NCBI RefSeq assembly: GCF_000969605.1
Contig: NZ_JZUE01000005.1
Location: forward strand, 186,001-250,000
Length of the DNA: 64,000 nucleotides
Source: Aquincola tertiaricarbonis
Lineage (GTDB): Bacteria; Pseudomonadota; Gammaproteobacteria; Burkholderiales; Burkholderiaceae_C
Reading direction: 5' to 3'
The position numbers were made by a program, and so were the translations under genes. Shown here one piece after another: positions 1 to 12,200 of the stretch (its first letter is position 1; the number at the start of each line of letters is the position of its first letter). Under the pieces are notes generated by a model, which was not told where the DNA came from, searched no databases, and saw nothing but the letters and a program-made list of their open reading frames with translations.

Positions 1-258
1 GGGCCTTGAAGGGCTCGACGTTGAAGCCGGCCGGCGCCAGCAGGATGGCCCGCAGCTGCCGCCCGTTGTCCACGGTGAGGGTCTGCATCTCCTTGGCCAT
101 CATGGCCTTGGCCACGCGGTCGTCGACGATGAGCGAGGTGCGCTCGTTCATCTCCGACAGCCGGCTGATGCCGAGCGCGGCCAGCGCCAGCATCAGCGCC
201 ACGACGGCGCCAAAGCCCAGGCCCAGCCGGGTGGCCACTTTGAGGTTGTTGAACATGG
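1..258 (-). CDS. Methyl-accepting chemotaxis protein, N-terminal part
   Basis: Only the first 86 codons lie in the window; the gene runs off the left edge. The protein opens with a short cytoplasmic stretch (MFNNLKVATRL), then a hydrophobic helix of about 20 residues rich in Ala, Leu and Val. A periplasmic segment follows with helical heptad character, containing RLSEMNERT and VDNGRQLRAILLAP. This is the usual start of a chemoreceptor with a four-helix-bundle (4HB_MCP) sensor domain. Such receptors signal through CheW/CheA to the flagellar motor. The signalling domain lies outside the window, so the MCP call rests on the N-terminus alone. A 4HB sensor histidine kinase is the alternative. Confidence 0.75.
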
Positions 259-601
259 TTGGCTTCCTGCCGTGCGTGACGGCGTTCAAGAAGGAAACGG
301 CATGGATGCGGCCGGCGTGGCCGCCGGCTGCGGTGCATGCGGCAGCGCCATCACGCCGGGAAGACGGGCGCGCGGGCTGCGGTTCGGGAATGGGCGCGGG
401 GCGCCGGAGGGCGGTGGCCAGAGCGCGCGGGGATGGGCGGCCGGCCGGCGCGGCGCGCGCAGCGGGCACCGGGCCGCGCCCCGGTCAAGGCCGGGGAAGG
501 CGCGCTTGGCACCCGTGGCGGCGCCGGCAAGGCTGTACTGACCTGACATCTCGCGTGCTCCAAGACACTTCGACGAATAGGCCCACGGTTCGTACAGCTC
601 T

Positions 602-619
602 TGACCCGGGTCTGGGTCA
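602..619. repeat. Inverted repeat TGACCC-N6-GGGTCA
   Basis: A perfect 6-bp inverted repeat with a 6-bp spacer lies just downstream (on the minus strand) of the possible sigma-28-like promoter. The position would suit an operator. No regulator that would bind it is known from the window. Confidence 0.3.
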
Positions 620-620
620 C

Positions 621-648
621 ATATCGGAACAAGCGGCAGCGGACTTGA
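621..648 (-). promoter_or_regulatory. Possible FliA (sigma-28)-like promoter for the chemoreceptor
   Basis: Read on the minus strand, TCAAGT is followed after about 13 bases by TCCGATAT. This resembles the sigma-28 elements TAAA and GCCGATAA with spacing off by about one base. Chemoreceptor genes are commonly under this sigma factor. The predicted leader to the start codon would be over 350 nt, which is a strong argument against it, so the call is tentative. Confidence 0.18.
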
Positions 649-687
649 GATGCCGGGCGGCGCCGCCCGCCCGGCCCGCGCAGGCGG

Positions 688-1383
688 TCAGCCGGCTTCG
701 GCCGGCTCCGCCGAAGCCACCAGGCGCCCGGCCTCGATGACCAGCTGGCGGTCGCAGCGACGGGCGATGGCCCGGTCGTGCGTGACCAGCACGAGCGTGG
801 TGCCGGCCTCGCGGTTCAGCTCGAAGATCAGCTGCATCACGGTTTCGCCGGTGGCGAAATCCAGGCTGCCGGTGGGCTCGTCGGCCAGCAGCACGGCCGG
901 CCGCACCACGAAGGCCCGGGCCAGCGCCACGCGCTGCTGCTCGCCGCCCGACAGCACCCGCGGATAGTGGCCCAGCCGGGCGCCCAGGCCGACGCGGCCG
1001 AGCATCTCGGTGGCCGCGGCGCGGGCGTCGTTGCGGCCCATCAGCTCCAGCGGCAGCATCACGTTCTCCAGCGCCGTGAGGTTGCCCAGCAGCTGGAAGC
1101 TCTGGAACACGAAGCCCACCTTCTGCGCCCGCACCGCGGCGCGGGCGTCCTCGTCCAGCGCGAAGAGGTCGGTGCCGGCCAGGCGCACCGTGCCCTGCGT
1201 GGGCACGTCCAGCCCGGCCAGGATGGACAGCAGCGTGCTCTTGCCGGAACCGGACGCGCCGACGATGGCCACCGATTCCTGCGCACGCAGAGTGAACTCG
1301 ATGCCATGGAGAATCGTCAGAACACCGGTCGAGTCGCGTACCTCTTTGCTGACGCGGTCGACTTCGATGATGGGTTGCTGCAT
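688..1383 (-). CDS. ybbA: ABC transporter ATP-binding protein, YbbA type
   Basis: A 231-residue ATPase subunit of the LolD/YbbA/MacB class. Walker A is GASGSGKST at residues 42-50. A signature LSGGEQQR and a Walker B ending in ADEPTGSLD follow, with a switch histidine in VTHD. The start at 1383 gives MQQPIIEVD, the usual position for this family; longer frames run antisense through tesA. In E. coli ybbA also lies divergent from tesA, so the pairing here is conserved gene order. No YbbP-type permease lies immediately downstream, so its membrane partner is either elsewhere or absent. Export of hydrophobic molecules is a family-level inference only. Confidence 0.85.
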   Translation of the reverse strand: MQQPIIEVDRVSKEVRDSTGVLTILHGIEFTLRAQESVAIVGASGSGKSTLLSILAGLDVPTQGTVRLAGTDLFALDEDARAAVRAQKVGFVFQSFQLLGNLTALENVMLPLELMGRNDARAAATEMLGRVGLGARLGHYPRVLSGGEQQRVALARAFVVRPAVLLADEPTGSLDFATGETVMQLIFELNREAGTTLVLVTHDRAIARRCDRQLVIEAGRLVASAEPAEAG

Positions 1384-2080
1384 GAAGATGGAGTCGAGCT
1401 TGGAACGGACGGGTGGAAGGCTGACCGCGCAACGGCGGCAGGTGCTGTTGCACTGTAGCGCGCTGGGGCTGGCCTTCGGGCTGGGCGGGATGCTGCCCGT
1501 GGCGGCGCTGGCAGCGCCCGCCACGCCGGTGATCCTGGTGGTGGGCGACAGCCTTTCCGCCGAATACGGCCTGCCGCGCGGCAGCGGCTGGGTGGCGCTG
1601 CTGGAGCGCCGGCTGGCCCAGCAGCGTGTGCAGGCGCGGGTGGTGAATGCCAGCATCAGCGGCGACACCACTTCCGGCGGGCGCTCCCGCCTGCCGGCGC
1701 TGCTGGCCCAGCACAAGCCCACGCACGTGATCCTGGAGCTGGGCGGCAACGACGCGCTGCGCGGCCTGCCGCTGGCGATGACGCAGGCCAACCTGGCCGA
1801 GATGGCACGCGCCAGCAAGGCTGCCGGCGCCCAGGTGCTGGTGGCCGGCATGCAGGTGCCGCCCAACTACGGCCGCAAGTACAGCGACGACTTCGCCGCG
1901 CTGTTCGCCACCGTGGCCAAGGCCGAGGGCACGGCGCTGGTGCCCTTCCTGCTGAAGGGCGTGGCCGACGTGCCGAATGCCGAGGCGCTGTTCCAGCCCG
2001 ACCGCATCCACCCGCGCGAGGCCGCGCACCCGACGATGCTGGACAACGTCTGGCCGGTGCTGCGGCCGCTGCTCAAGTAG
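1382..2080 (+). CDS. tesA: GDSL esterase / lysophospholipase TesA (arylesterase)
   Basis: An SGNH-hydrolase of about 232 residues. The nucleophile block is GDSLS (Ser about residue 57), the oxyanion block is GGND in [11 protein letters not shown], and the catalytic Asp/His block is DRIHP near the C-terminus. The N-terminus has a basic stretch and a hydrophobic segment ending AALAAPA, a plausible signal peptide, so the enzyme is probably periplasmic. The family hydrolyses thioesters, lysophospholipids and aryl esters. The start is uncertain: ATG at 1382 and 1388 and a GTG near 1442 are all in frame. If 1382 is used, its start codon overlaps the ybbA start on the other strand. Confidence 0.85.
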   Translation: MKMESSLERTGGRLTAQRRQVLLHCSALGLAFGLGGMLPVAALAAPATPVILVVGDSLSAEYGLPRGSGWVALLERRLAQQRVQARVVNASISGDTTSGGRSRLPALLAQHKPTHVILELGGNDALRGLPLAMTQANLAEMARASKAAGAQVLVAGMQVPPNYGRKYSDDFAALFATVAKAEGTALVPFLLKGVADVPNAEALFQPDRIHPREAAHPTMLDNVWPVLRPLLK

Positions 2081-2102
2081 CAGGCTGCCGCCCGCCGCGG
2101 CG

Positions 2103-4004
2103 TCAGCGCTCGTTCTGGCGCGGGCCGCGGTCGGCCCGCTCGGCCCGTTCGGCACCCGACTTGTCGCGGCCGGGGCCGCCCATCGGCATGCGCGGGGCTT
2201 CCATGCGCGGGGCTTCCATGCGCGGGGCCGGCGCGGGCTGGGCCGGCATCGGCCGCGGCACGGGCACGGCCCGCTGCTCTGGCATGCCTCGTGGCTGGGG
2301 CTGCGGCTGGCCCCCGCCCTGCGGCGGACGCTGCCACTGCGGCTGCACCGGCACCACCCGCTCCGAAGGCGGGCGCACCACCGGCGCCGCGGGGCTGCCG
2401 TCGCGGTTGCGCAGGCCGCCGCCGGGATTGACGCCACGCCAGTGGTCGGGCACGCCGTCGGCGTTGCGGTCGTTGCCGCGCTGGCGTTCCAGCAGTTCCC
2501 GGTCGATGCGGTCGTCGCGCCCGTTGTTGTCGCGGTCGCGGTCGAAGTCGCGGCCGGTGTCCACCGTGCGGCCGGGCCAGGGCCTGCCGATCGAGCCGGG
2601 CGGGTTGCCGCTGTCGATCACGCGGGAAGGCGGCGCATCGTCGCGCCGGCGGTCGGGCCACGGACGCGGATTGCGGTCATCGGGCCGCGGCAGCAGGCCG
2701 GCGGTGGGCGGTGGCGGGCGCCAGCCGTCGCGGCGGTGGTCCCAGAAGTCGCGGTTGCCACGCGGGTCGGTGATCACGCGGTCGCCGATGCGCTCGCGCC
2801 GGCGCAGGATGTCCGACGGCACGACGGTGATGCCGCCCGGCAGGCGCTCGTTCACCCAGGGCGTGCCGTGGCCGCGGTCGGGCAGGCGCCAGCCGGGCGG
2901 CCGCGGACCGGGGCCGTAGTACGGGTCGAGGTGGTCGCGCCAGCGCGGCGCGATGCGGTAACCCGGCACGTAACGCTCACGCGGCGACAGCGGCACCCAG
3001 CCCACATAGGGCGGCCCGCCGACGGTCACGCCCACGCTCACGTTGCCGCCGCCGATCCATGCCACCAGGCCGGGCGAATACACCGGCCGCACTGCATAGC
3101 GCCCCGGCGCCCAGCCCCAGCGGCCGTTCCACTGCACCCAGCGGCCGTAATGGAAGGGCGCGAAGCCCCAGGGCGCATCGTCCACCCAGGTCCAGCCCCA
3201 GGGCGAGATCCAGCTCCAGCGGCCGTAGCGGTACGGCGCCCAGCCCGCGGCCACGCTGGTGGGTGCCCAGATGGCGCCGTATTCGGGATGGTTGTCCCAG
3301 CGGCCATAGCGGGCCAGGTCGTCCACGCCGGTCATCTCCGGCGACACCTCGCGGTCCAGTGCGGCCAGGCGCTGGTCGTCGGCGCGGTCCTGCGCCAGCA
3401 CCCAGTCGCTGAACGGGTCCTGCGCGGGAGAGGACCAGGTGTAGTGCGTCGCCCCGCCCTCGCGCCAGAACTCGGCGCGCTGGCCGGCGCGCACGTCCAG
3501 CGCGCTGTCGGGTGCGTCGAAGCGGGCGCTGCCGGACCACACGCCCAGCACCATGCTGGGCGCGTCCACGTCCACCCGGTAATGGCCGGCCACCTGCGGC
3601 AGCACGCGGCCGGCATCGGACACCACCTGCAGCTCGCGCGCCACCTCGCTGGAGCGCACGCGCAGCGCCAGCGTGCCGCGGTCGACGGCCACCTGCACCT
3701 GCGCATCGTCCAGCTCGCGCAGGGTCACCTCGGTCTGGCCGTCCAGGCGCAGCGTGGTGGAGCCGATCTGCAGCTCGGCGCGGCCGCCGGCGTCGGTGGC
3801 CAGGCGGTCGCCACGGGTCAGCGGGCGATTGCGCTCGGCGGCCACCCATTCGTTGTCCTGGCGGTCCAGCAGCCACACGGTGCCCTGGGTGTCGCCCACG
3901 CGGCCCACCCGGCCGGGTGCGTCTTCCTGGGCCTGTGCCGGGCCTGCCAGGCACATCAGCCCGGCCAGCAGCCAGCCGGCCAGCGGTGAAGCAATGGTTC
4001 TCAT
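2103..4004 (-). CDS. Secreted FecR-domain / DUF6600 protein with low-complexity tail
   Basis: A 633-residue exported protein. Residues 1-25 form a signal peptide ending PAQAQ. A FecR-like beta domain follows (about 30-130), with VGRVGDTQGTV, a TRGDRLATDAGGRAEL stretch and repeated short strands. Next comes an aromatic-rich DUF6600 segment with repeated YGRW units (YGRWDNHP, YRYGRW, HYGRW). The last 250 residues are rich in Arg, Asp and Pro, include a Asp-rich patch with DRDRDNNGRDD, and end in a QP-rich and MEAPR-repeat tail. The start at 4004 has AGGAGA upstream; a start eight codons earlier has none as good. The function is unknown. No sigma-factor or TonB gene is nearby, so a FecR-type signalling role is not supported. 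Confidence 0.75.
   Translation of the reverse strand: MRTIASPLAGWLLAGLMCLAGPAQAQEDAPGRVGRVGDTQGTVWLLDRQDNEWVAAERNRPLTRGDRLATDAGGRAELQIGSTTLRLDGQTEVTLRELDDAQVQVAVDRGTLALRVRSSEVARELQVVSDAGRVLPQVAGHYRVDVDAPSMVLGVWSGSARFDAPDSALDVRAGQRAEFWREGGATHYTWSSPAQDPFSDWVLAQDRADDQRLAALDREVSPEMTGVDDLARYGRWDNHPEYGAIWAPTSVAAGWAPYRYGRWSWISPWGWTWVDDAPWGFAPFHYGRWVQWNGRWGWAPGRYAVRPVYSPGLVAWIGGGNVSVGVTVGGPPYVGWVPLSPRERYVPGYRIAPRWRDHLDPYYGPGPRPPGWRLPDRGHGTPWVNERLPGGITVVPSDILRRRERIGDRVITDPRGNRDFWDHRRDGWRPPPPTAGLLPRPDDRNPRPWPDRRRDDAPPSRVIDSGNPPGSIGRPWPGRTVDTGRDFDRDRDNNGRDDRIDRELLERQRGNDRNADGVPDHWRGVNPGGGLRNRDGSPAAPVVRPPSERVVPVQPQWQRPPQGGGQPQPQPRGMPEQRAVPVPRPMPAQPAPAPRMEAPRMEAPRMPMGGPGRDKSGAERAERADRGPRQNER
2188..2232. 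repeat. 15-bp tandem repeat inside the FecR/DUF6600 gene
   Basis: Three consecutive 15-bp units beginning ATGCGCGGGGC, the third diverging at its end. They encode the repeated MEAPR pentapeptide near the C-terminus. The unit length is a multiple of three, so copy-number change would not break the frame. Confidence 0.8.
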
Positions 4005-4098
4005 GCAGCAGTCTCCTGCCCTGTTCAACGCTTTTCGGCCCCCGGCGGCCGACTTGGTTCACCCCGGCTTACAACTGCTGCCAGCTCTTGCGCCGCGT

Positions 4099-4635
4099 TC
4101 AATCGTCCGCGTTCGGATCCATCTCGGGGAACAGCACGCTGGTGAAGCCCAGCCGCGTCAGGTCCGTCATGCGGGTGGGATACAGCCGGCCGATCAGATG
4201 GTCGCATTCATGCTGCACCACGCGGGCGTGGAAGCCCTCGGCCTCGCGCTCGATCGGCCGCCCTTGCGGGTCGACACCGGTGTAACGGATGCGCTGGGCG
4301 CGCGGCACCACGCCGCGCAGCCCGGGCACCGACAGGCAGCCTTCCCAGCCTTCGACCATCACGTCGTCCAGCGGCGTGATCACCGGGTTGATGAGCACCG
4401 TCTTGGGCACCGGCGGCGCCTCGGGGTAGCGCTCGTTGCGGTCGAAGCCAAAGATCACCAGCTGCAGGTCGACGCCGATCTGCGGCGCGGCCAGGCCGGC
4501 GCCGTTGGCCGCTGCCATGGTGTCGAACATGTCGGCGATCAGCGCATGCAGCTCCGGCGTGTCGAACTCGGTCACGGGCGGCGCCACGCGCAGCAGGCGG
4601 GGGTCGCCCATCTTCAGGATTTCTCGTACTGCCAT
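4099..4635 (-). CDS. def: Peptide deformylase
   Basis: A 178-residue metalloenzyme that removes the formyl group from the N-terminal Met of new proteins. All three family motifs are present: [10 protein letters not shown] (residues 45-54), EGCLS with the metal-ligand Cys100, and HECDH (142-146) with the catalytic Glu. Length and motifs are standard for the bacterial enzyme. It follows ligA by 13 bp on the same strand, so the two may share a transcript. In many bacteria def pairs with fmt; no fmt is seen here. Confidence 0.95.
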   Translation of the reverse strand: MAVREILKMGDPRLLRVAPPVTEFDTPELHALIADMFDTMAAANGAGLAAPQIGVDLQLVIFGFDRNERYPEAPPVPKTVLINPVITPLDDVMVEGWEGCLSVPGLRGVVPRAQRIRYTGVDPQGRPIEREAEGFHARVVQHECDHLIGRLYPTRMTDLTRLGFTSVLFPEMDPNADD

Positions 4636-4648
4636 CGGTTCGTCTCGT

Positions 4649-8141
<3,493 letters not shown>

Positions 8142-8154
8142 GAAGCCGCTGGCA

Positions 8155-8174
8155 GGTTGTTCAGCTGAACAACC
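8155..8174. terminator. Perfect 20-bp palindrome between convergent gor and zipA
   Basis: The sequence GGTTGTTCAGCTGAACAACC is its own reverse complement and spans the zipA stop codon. It could fold on either transcript and act as a shared terminator for the converging genes. There is no T-run on either side, so simple intrinsic termination is uncertain. Confidence 0.45.
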
Positions 8175-9228
8175 GCCGCGCCGCCGCCGAGCCGGCGGTG
8201 AGGTCGCGTTGGGCAAGCTGCGCGTACAGCGTCTTCAGGTCGCCGGCGATGCCGGTGAAATGCTGCAGCGTGATCGGCCAGCCGCGGTCGTCCACCAGCG
8301 TGCCGTCCATGCTGGTGGCCAGGGCGCGGGCCACTTCCTGCCAGGCGGCGAAGGGCTCGGCCGATTCGGGTGTCTGCGGCACGTCCAGGCTGAGGGTGAC
8401 GTCGCGCAGCGCGGCGGCGGCCGGGTCTTCGGCCAGCGCGGCCTGGGGGTCGAAGCCCAGCACCAGCACCGGCGGCGCGCCCGGCTCGGGCGACGGCAGT
8501 ACCAGCCGGCCCGGCAGGCTGCCGGGCACGAAGCCCTGGCGTGCCGCGCTTTGCTGGATGAAGCCCACCGACCAGGCCGCGCTGTTGGCGCGCAGCACCA
8601 TGCTCAGCTGCGCATCGTGCGGACTGGCAAAGCCGTCCAGCTCGCGGGCGCGGGCGGCCACTTCCAGCATGTCGGGGAAGTCGGGCATCGCGCCCACCGC
8701 CTCGGCAAAGGCCTGCACCTTCTGCACGAACTCCGAATACTCGATCTCGTTGAGCGCGCCGCTTCGGTTGGCCAGCTGCACGCCGGCCTGCAGCTCGTTG
8801 TAGCGGCGGCCCGGCGCGGGCGCTTCCCAGTCGCCGGTCTCGACGTTCAGGCCCTCGATGTGGAAGGGCTTGGTGCCGGCGCGGCGCGAAGGCGGCATGT
8901 GGGCCAGCACCATGTCGCCGCTGACCGGCGACTCCAGCGTCAGCGGCACGATGGCGTCGATCAGCGGATCGATGCGCGCCAGCCGGCGTCCGCCCACCGG
9001 CGGCACCCGCAGCTCGGGCAACACCTCGATGGCCGGGTCCGGCTCGACCGAAGGCACCGCGGGCTCGGCCGCGGCGGCGCCTTCCAGGCCGGGTTCCACC
9101 CGCGCATGGCCGGGCAGTTCGCCATCGGCGCGGCGCGGGCCCGCATGGCGCGCGGTCCAGATGCTGTGGGCCACCAGGGCCAGCACCACCAGCACCGCCA
9201 CGATCGTCAAAGCCATCGTCAAGGTCAT
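8161..9228 (-). CDS. zipA: Cell division protein ZipA homologue
   Basis: A 355-residue protein with an N-terminal membrane anchor (MTLTMALTIVAVLVVLALVAH), a Pro/Glu-rich linker, and a C-terminal domain of about 140 residues with the FtsZ-binding-domain pattern. Its position 13 bp downstream of smc on the same strand is the usual place of zipA in Burkholderiales and supports the call more strongly than sequence alone, because the family is poorly conserved. The role is tethering FtsZ filaments to the inner membrane at the division site. A generic FtsZ-binding-like membrane protein is the fallback. Confidence 0.8.
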   Translation of the reverse strand: MTLTMALTIVAVLVVLALVAHSIWTARHAGPRRADGELPGHARVEPGLEGAAAAEPAVPSVEPDPAIEVLPELRVPPVGGRRLARIDPLIDAIVPLTLESPVSGDMVLAHMPPSRRAGTKPFHIEGLNVETGDWEAPAPGRRYNELQAGVQLANRSGALNEIEYSEFVQKVQAFAEAVGAMPDFPDMLEVAARARELDGFASPHDAQLSMVLRANSAAWSVGFIQQSAARQGFVPGSLPGRLVLPSPEPGAPPVLVLGFDPQAALAEDPAAAALRDVTLSLDVPQTPESAEPFAAWQEVARALATSMDGTLVDDRGWPITLQHFTGIAGDLKTLYAQLAQRDLTAGSAAARRLFS

Positions 9229-9241
9229 CGTCGTCCCGTCC

Positions 9242-12200
9242 TCAAGCCGCTTCGACCATGCCGACCGCGGTTTCCATGTCCACCGCGACGATGCGCGACA
9301 CGCCCTGCTCCTGCATCGTCACGCCGATGAGCTGCCGTGCCATTTCCATCGCGATCTTGTTGTGGCTGATGAAGAGGAACTGCGTGCCCTCGCTCATCTG
9401 CGTCACCAGCTTGGCGTAGCGCTCGGTGTTGGCGTCGTCCAGCGGTGCGTCCACCTCGTCCAGCAGGCAGAAGGGAGCCGGGTTGAGCTGGAAGATGGCG
9501 AAGACCAGCGCGATGGCGGTGAGCGCCTTCTCGCCGCCCGACAGCAGGTGGATGGTGCTGTTCTTCTTGCCCGGCGGCTGCGCCATCACCTGCACGCCCG
9601 CGTCCAGGATCTCGTCGCCCGTCATCACCAGCCGCGCATTGCCGCCGCCGAACAGGCTGGGGAACATGCGTCCGAAGCCTTCGTTCACCTGGTTGAAGGT
9701 GTTGTTCAGCAGGTCGCGGGTTTCCAGGTCGATCTTGTGGATCGCGCCTTCCAGCGTGCCGATGGCCTCCAGCAGGTCGGCGTTCTGCGCATCCAGGAAG
9801 CTCTTGCGCTCACGCGCGCTGGCCAGCTCGTCCAGTGCGGCCAGGTTCACCGCGCCCAGTGCAGCGATCTCGCGGTTGATGCGGTCGATCTCGCTCTGCA
9901 GGCCGTGCAGCTTCACGCCATCGGCCTCGATGCCGGCGGCCAGTTGCGCCAGGTCGACCGCCGCGGCCGTGAGCTGCTCCATGTACTGGGCGCCGCCCAG
10001 CGAGGCGGCCTGCTGCTCCAGCTGCAGCTTGTTGATGCTCTCCCGCAGCGGCTCCAGGCTGCGTTCCAGCGTCAGCCGCTGCTCGTCCGACCGGCGCAGC
10101 TGCATGGACAACTCGTCATATTCGCTGCGCTGGGCGGCCAGCGCCTTCTCGCGTTCCACCCGCAGCGCCAAGGCATCCTGCAGGCCGGCCTGCGCAGCCG
10201 CATCGTCGAAGCCGGCCAGCTCCTGCTGCAGTTGTCCGGCCGCCTGCTCATTGCTGGCGGCCTGCTGCGCGGCGGTCTCGATCGCACGCTGCAGCTCGCC
10301 CCGGCGCGCAGCCAGCGAGCGGGCCGAGAACTGCGCCTCCTGGGCCTGGCGTTCCAGCGCGCGCAACTGCTCGCGGGCATCCGCCAGCTTGCGCTCGGCA
10401 CCGATCACCGCTTCGTCCAGCTCGGCATGGCGCTCCTGGGTGTTGGCCAGTTGCAGGTCCAGTTCCTCGAAGCGGGCCTCGCCGGTCACGCGGCGCTCGG
10501 CCAGCTCTTCCATCTGGCCGTCGATCTCGGCCAGCTCTTCCTGCAGCTGGCTGCGGCGCGACTGGGCGGCTTCGCTCTGCTGCTGCAGCCGCATCAGCTC
10601 CACCTGCAGCTGGTGGGCGCGGGTCTGCGCCTCGGCGGCCTCGCGACGCACCGCGGCCAGGCGGCTGGCGGCCTCGGCGTACGCGGCTTCGCTGCGCACC
10701 GCGGCGGTCTTGCTTTCCTCGGTGATCAGCGACTGCGCGCGCAGCTCCAGCGCCAGGTTCTCGATCTCCTGCGCGCGGGCCAGCATGCCGGCCTGCTCCG
10801 AATCCGGCGCATAGAAGGCCACCGCGAACTGCGACACCGCATGGCCCTCGCGCGTGACGATGATCTCGCCATGGGTGAGCTGGCCGCGCGAGGCCAGCGC
10901 CTCGTCCAGCGAAGGCGCGGTGTACACGCCTTCCAGCCAATCGGTCATCAGTGCCTTGAGGCCGGTGTCCTGCAGCCGCAGCAGGTCGGACAGCCGCGGC
11001 AGCGTGCGGTGCAGGTCCTGCACCGCAGCCGACGGCTTGGTGAAGAAGGCCAGCTTGGCCGGCGGTGCATCGGCGGCGAAGGCCTTCACCGTGTCGACCC
11101 GGCCGACTTCCAGCGCGCTCAGCCGCTCGCGCAGCACCGATTCCAGCGCGGTCTCCCAGCCGGTCTCGATGTGCACCTGCGTCCACAGGCCGGGCAGGCC
11201 GTCCAGCCCATGCTTGGCCAGCCAGGGCTTGAGCTTGCCTTCGGTCTGCACCTTCTCCTGCAGCGTGCGCAGCGCTTCCAGGCGGGCCGACAGCTCGGCA
11301 TGGTGCGCCGTCTCGCGGTTGACGGTGGCCTGCTGGGCGCGGCGCTGCTCGTCGAGCTGCGGCACCTGCTCGGTGAGCTCATGCAGGCGCTCGTCGGCGA
11401 TGGCCTGGGCCTCGGCCGCGTCCTCGCTTTGCGCGCGCAGCTCTTCCAGGCGGCCGGCATCCGGCGCGGCCAGGCCCTGGCGCTCGGCGGACAGGCGTTC
11501 GCGGCGGCCGCGCAGCGCGCGGGTCTGCTCCTCGATGTTGCGGCTGTCGGCGGCCAGCAGCTGGATCTGCTGCTGCACCTGCGTGACCAGCCCGCGCTGC
11601 TCGTTGGCCCGCGCCTGCGCGGCGCGCACCGCATCTTCCAGCGTGGGCAGCGCGCCGGCCTGCTCCTCGGCCTGCGCCGCAAGCACCTCGGCCTGCTCGT
11701 CGGCGGCGGCGATCTGCCCGGCGATGGTCTCCAGCTCGGCCTCGGCCTGCGCGCCGCGGTCGGCCCATTGCGCGATTTGCGCCTGCAGCTCGGCCAGCCG
11801 CTGCTGCGCGCGGTTGCGGCCTTCCACCACGTAGCGGATGCGCTCCTCCAGCCGGCTGACCTCCAGCGAGGCCTCGGCCAGCGCACCTTGCGCGATGTGC
11901 AGGCCATCGCTGGCGGCGTAGTGCGCCTGGCGGATGGTTTCCAGCCCGGCTTCCAGGTGGCGCAGCTCGGCCAGGCGGGCTTCCAGGGCGTTGGTGGCCT
12001 CGGCGGCGGCGGTCTTGATGCGCTGCTCTTCCGTGGCCGCGTCGCGGTGCTTCAGGAACCAGAGCTGGTGCAGCCGCAGCGTGCCGCGCTCCTGCAGGCC
12101 GTGGTACTGGGTGGCCACCTCGGCCTGCTTCTCCAGCTTCTCGAGGTTGGCGTTCAGCTCGCGCAGGATGTCTTCCACCCGCGTGAGGTTCTCGCGCGTG

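Larger units (their letters stand above)
259..687. other. Gene-free stretch of about 430 bp
   Basis: No convincing gene is seen between the chemoreceptor start and the ybbA stop. Open frames exist on both strands, but they are the Arg/Ala/Pro-rich frames expected by chance at this GC content. They lack family motifs and clear ribosome binding sites. The right third is less GC-rich and holds a possible promoter and an inverted repeat, listed separately. Confidence 0.5.

Noticed and set aside
272-632. Several small open frames in the gene-free stretch
   Set aside because: All are Arg/Ala/Gly-rich on both strands, mutually overlapping, without ribosome sites or motifs.
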